A DNA stretch of 7,542 nucleotides from Gammaproteobacteria bacterium. GTDB taxonomy: Bacteria > Pseudomonadota > Gammaproteobacteria > Chromatiales > Sedimenticolaceae. Positions 5,861 through 7,542 of this stretch are shown in pieces. The position numbers and the translations under genes are program-made. The DNA lies in assembly GCA_020445165.1 (NCBI GenBank), contig JAGRHE010000137.1:1-7542 (forward strand), written 5' to 3'. Numbering within the stretch: position 1 is the first letter of the stretch; each line of letters starts with the position of its first letter. Under the pieces are notes generated by a model that worked only from the letters and a program-made list of their open reading frames with translations, made no database searches and was not told the DNA's origin.

Positions 5861-6865
5861 TCAGTTACCTCCGGTCGCGGCGATGGTCCCAGCGTGTTGT
5901 TCACGAATCGCTTCGGCCAGCTGGTACACGGCCATCGCGTACTTGGTGCGCGGGTTGTAGCGCATGATGGCGTAGAAGTTGTCCAGGCCGATCCAGTACT
6001 CGGTACCTGCGTCGGTGTCGAAATCGAGCAGGCTGACGCGCGCGTCTGGCGGCAGCATGGCGGTGTCGATGCCGACCGCGGCGAGTTGCGCGGCTTCCAG
6101 ACTCGGCCGTGCGCCCGCTTCGATCAATGCGGTGGTGTCGCCGCTCACGTTTGGCGCCGGGTAGGCCACCGGCAGGCCGCGCTGCCAGTTGCCCTTCTTG
6201 ACGAAATAGTTGGCGATGCTGCCGATGACGTCGTCGGCGTTGTGCCAGATGTCGCGCCTGCCGTCGCCGTCGAAGTCGATCGCGTACACGCGGAAGCTGT
6301 CCGGCATGAACTGTGGCATGCCCATGGCGCCGGCATACGAGCCGGTCGGCATGGTCGGCTCGATATCCTCCTCGCGGGCGAAGCGCAGGAAGTGATCGAG
6401 CTGTTCGCGAAAGAACTTGCCGCGGCGTGGATAGTGGAATCCGAGCGTGTGCAGCGCGTCGAGTACGCGGTAGCCACCCGTGTGTGCGCCATAGCGCGTC
6501 TCGACGCCGAGGATCGCGACGATGATGTGGGCCGGTACTCCGAATTCACGTTCGGCGCGTGCCAGTGTCTGTGCGTGGCTGTTCCAGAAGGCGACGCCGC
6601 CCTGGATCCGCGACGGGGTGACGAAAATGTTGCGGTACTCGGTCCAGTTGAGGCGCTTCTCTGCCGGGCGCGCAATCGCCTCGAGAATCGGTCGCCGGGT
6701 CTGTGCCTTGTTCAGCGTTCGACGCAACTCTTCGGCGGCGAAGCCGTGCCGCTTGACCATGTCATCGATGAATTCGGCACGCAGCTGGTCGGGCGTCTTG
6801 GCGGTCGCGCAAGCGCTCAGGAGCAGGCTGGCGAGCAGGGACAGTAGTGGCAGTCTGTGCAGCAT
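5861..6865 (-). CDS. mltB: Membrane-bound lytic murein transglycosylase B (MltB/SltB1 type)
   Basis: MltB cleaves the MurNAc-GlcNAc bond of peptidoglycan to give 1,6-anhydro-MurNAc ends, in the periplasm. The 334 residues begin with a lipoprotein signal (LLLSAC, Cys19), so it is anchored to a membrane. The catalytic Glu122 sits in ILGVETRYG. The family motifs YAGAMGMPQFMPDSF (177-191) and DFDGDGRRD (197-205) follow; the latter resembles the Ca-binding EF-hand loop known in E. coli Slt35. NFYAIMRYN (296-304) lies near the end. Its length is close to the family norm. The ATG overlaps the rodA stop by one base (TGATG) with no clear SD, so translation is probably coupled to rodA. rodA-mltB-rlpA is a conserved elongation/septation gene order. 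Confidence 0.95.
   Translation of the reverse strand: MLHRLPLLSLLASLLLSACATAKTPDQLRAEFIDDMVKRHGFAAEELRRTLNKAQTRRPILEAIARPAEKRLNWTEYRNIFVTPSRIQGGVAFWNSHAQTLARAEREFGVPAHIIVAILGVETRYGAHTGGYRVLDALHTLGFHYPRRGKFFREQLDHFLRFAREEDIEPTMPTGSYAGAMGMPQFMPDSFRVYAIDFDGDGRRDIWHNADDVIGSIANYFVKKGNWQRGLPVAYPAPNVSGDTTALIEAGARPSLEAAQLAAVGIDTAMLPPDARVSLLDFDTDAGTEYWIGLDNFYAIMRYNPRTKYAMAVYQLAEAIREQHAGTIAATGGN
5867..5872 (-). promoter_or_regulatory. Shine-Dalgarno site of rlpA inside mltB
   Basis: GGAGGT spans the last Gly codons of mltB and lies 10 bases before the rlpA ATG at 5856. It decides the rlpA start against the upstream GTG at 5904 and couples the two genes. Confidence 0.75.
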
Positions 6866-7542
6866 CAGGTCGGCAACAATCGGCGATGGGTATGGACGGA
6901 CATCAGCATACCGAAGCCGGCCATCAGGGTCACCAGAGACGTTCCGCCATAGCTGACCAGCGGCAGGGGCACGCCGACGACGGGGGCGAGGCCCATCACC
7001 ATCGACATGTTGACGGCGAAGAACAGAAAGAACGTGACCGCGATCCCCATCGTGACCAGTGCGCCGTAGCGGTCCTTGTTGGTCAGGGCCGAGTGCAAAC
7101 AGAAGATCAGGACCAGTGCGTAGAGCGCCAGGAGCGACACGCCGCCGATAAAGCCCAGCTCCTCGGCGAGCGTGGTGAAGATGAAGTCGGTCTGCTTCTC
7201 CGGCAGGAAGTTCAGCCGGCTCTGCGTCCCTTGCATGAAGCCGCGCCCGCTCCAGCCGCCGGAGCCAAGCGCGATCTTCGACTGCGTGATGTGATAGCCC
7301 GCGCCAAGCGGGTCCGAGGCCGGGTCGAGGAAGGTGTCGATCCGCTTGAACTGATAGTCCTTCAGCAATTGCCAGGACGTGCCGCGCGAGGTGAAGACGA
7401 GGCTGACCATGCCCACGCCCGAGGCGATCACGGCGGCGAAATAGGCCCAGTGCACCCCGGCCAGGAACATGATCGCGCCGCCGCCGAATGCCAGCAGAAG
7501 GGCGGTGCCGAGGTCGGGTTGCTTCAGCACGAGGAGCATCGG
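6865..7542 (-). CDS. rodA: Peptidoglycan glycosyltransferase RodA (SEDS family), C-terminal part
   Basis: RodA is a membrane glycan polymerase of the rod complex (elongasome) that works with PBP2 and MreBCD to build lateral wall. About 225 residues are present; the gene continues beyond 7542, so about 40% of the roughly 370-residue protein is missing. The visible part shows QPDLGTALLL, a hydrophobic helix, then KRIDTFLDPASDPLGAGYHITQSKIALGSGG. GTQSRLNFLPEKQTDFIFTTLAEELG follows (its Asp in TDF is invariant and essential in the family), then further helices and the end PVVGVPLPLVSYGGTSLVTLMAGFGMLMSVHTHRR. Similarity to E. coli RodA (VVGVPLPLVSYGG, MSIHTHRK) is strong. The distinct SDPLGAGYH segment and the HTHRR end favour RodA over FtsW. 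The pbpA (mrdA) gene would be expected further upstream, beyond the window. Confidence 0.96.
   Translation of the reverse strand, partial: PMLLVLKQPDLGTALLLAFGGGAIMFLAGVHWAYFAAVIASGVGMVSLVFTSRGTSWQLLKDYQFKRIDTFLDPASDPLGAGYHITQSKIALGSGGWSGRGFMQGTQSRLNFLPEKQTDFIFTTLAEELGFIGGVSLLALYALVLIFCLHSALTNKDRYGALVTMGIAVTFFLFFAVNMSMVMGLAPVVGVPLPLVSYGGTSLVTLMAGFGMLMSVHTHRRLLPT

Noticed and set aside
5789..6847. 352-codon open frame on the plus strand opposite mltB
   Set aside because: It is a shadow of mltB; it has no domain and runs across the mltB-rlpA junction.
1..7542. CRISPR arrays, tRNA/rRNA genes, insertion sequences, toxin-antitoxin or defence modules
   Set aside because: No repeated spacer pattern, cloverleaf, transposase motif, terminal inverted repeat or recognisable defence domain was seen.

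Overview
The window looks like chromosomal DNA from a GC-rich gammaproteobacterium. The order rodA-mltB-rlpA-dacA-(dat)-ybeD-lipB on the minus strand matches the cell-shape/lipoate cluster of Pseudomonas, Chromatiales and relatives. The partial gene at the left edge resembles the amidotransferase that makes the osmolyte N-acetylglutaminylglutamine amide (NAGGN). This suggests a salt-adapted organism, possibly of the Chromatiales/Ectothiorhodospiraceae type. That placement is inferred from gene order and protein motifs, not from a search.

Left part (1-943): the 5' end of a glutamine-hydrolysing amidotransferase gene runs off the left edge. A MarR-family regulator is transcribed divergently from it. 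The roughly 126 bp between them holds plausible back-to-back promoters and a hyphenated palindrome placed like an operator, so the regulator probably controls itself and the amidotransferase.

Middle (944-1863): a 206 bp non-coding stretch with one good hairpin precedes a single gene for a secreted protein. It has an N-terminal signal peptide and a PEP-CTERM-like C-terminal sorting tail. This gene converges on lipB. No exosortase or other sorting gene is visible.

Right part (1864-7542): one tightly packed minus-strand cluster, read from high to low coordinates: rodA (partial, glycan polymerase), mltB (lytic transglycosylase), rlpA (septal lytic transglycosylase), a 198 bp gap with a candidate promoter and structured leader, dacA (DD-carboxypeptidase), dat (D-amino acid transaminase), ybeD (DUF493) and lipB (octanoyltransferase). 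Most junctions overlap or are only 1-7 bp apart, so translation is likely coupled. RodA builds glycan, MltB and RlpA cut it, DacA trims the stem peptide, and Dat interconverts D-Ala and D-Glu for precursors. LipB starts protein lipoylation; lipA, its common downstream partner, is not next to it here.

I found no tRNA, rRNA, CRISPR array, insertion sequence or convincing intrinsic terminator. I also see no clear undescribed multi-gene system. The most interesting points are the MarR/NAGGN divergent control region, the isolated PEP-CTERM protein, the hairpin-rich dacA leader, and dat inserted into the dacA-ybeD-lipB cluster.
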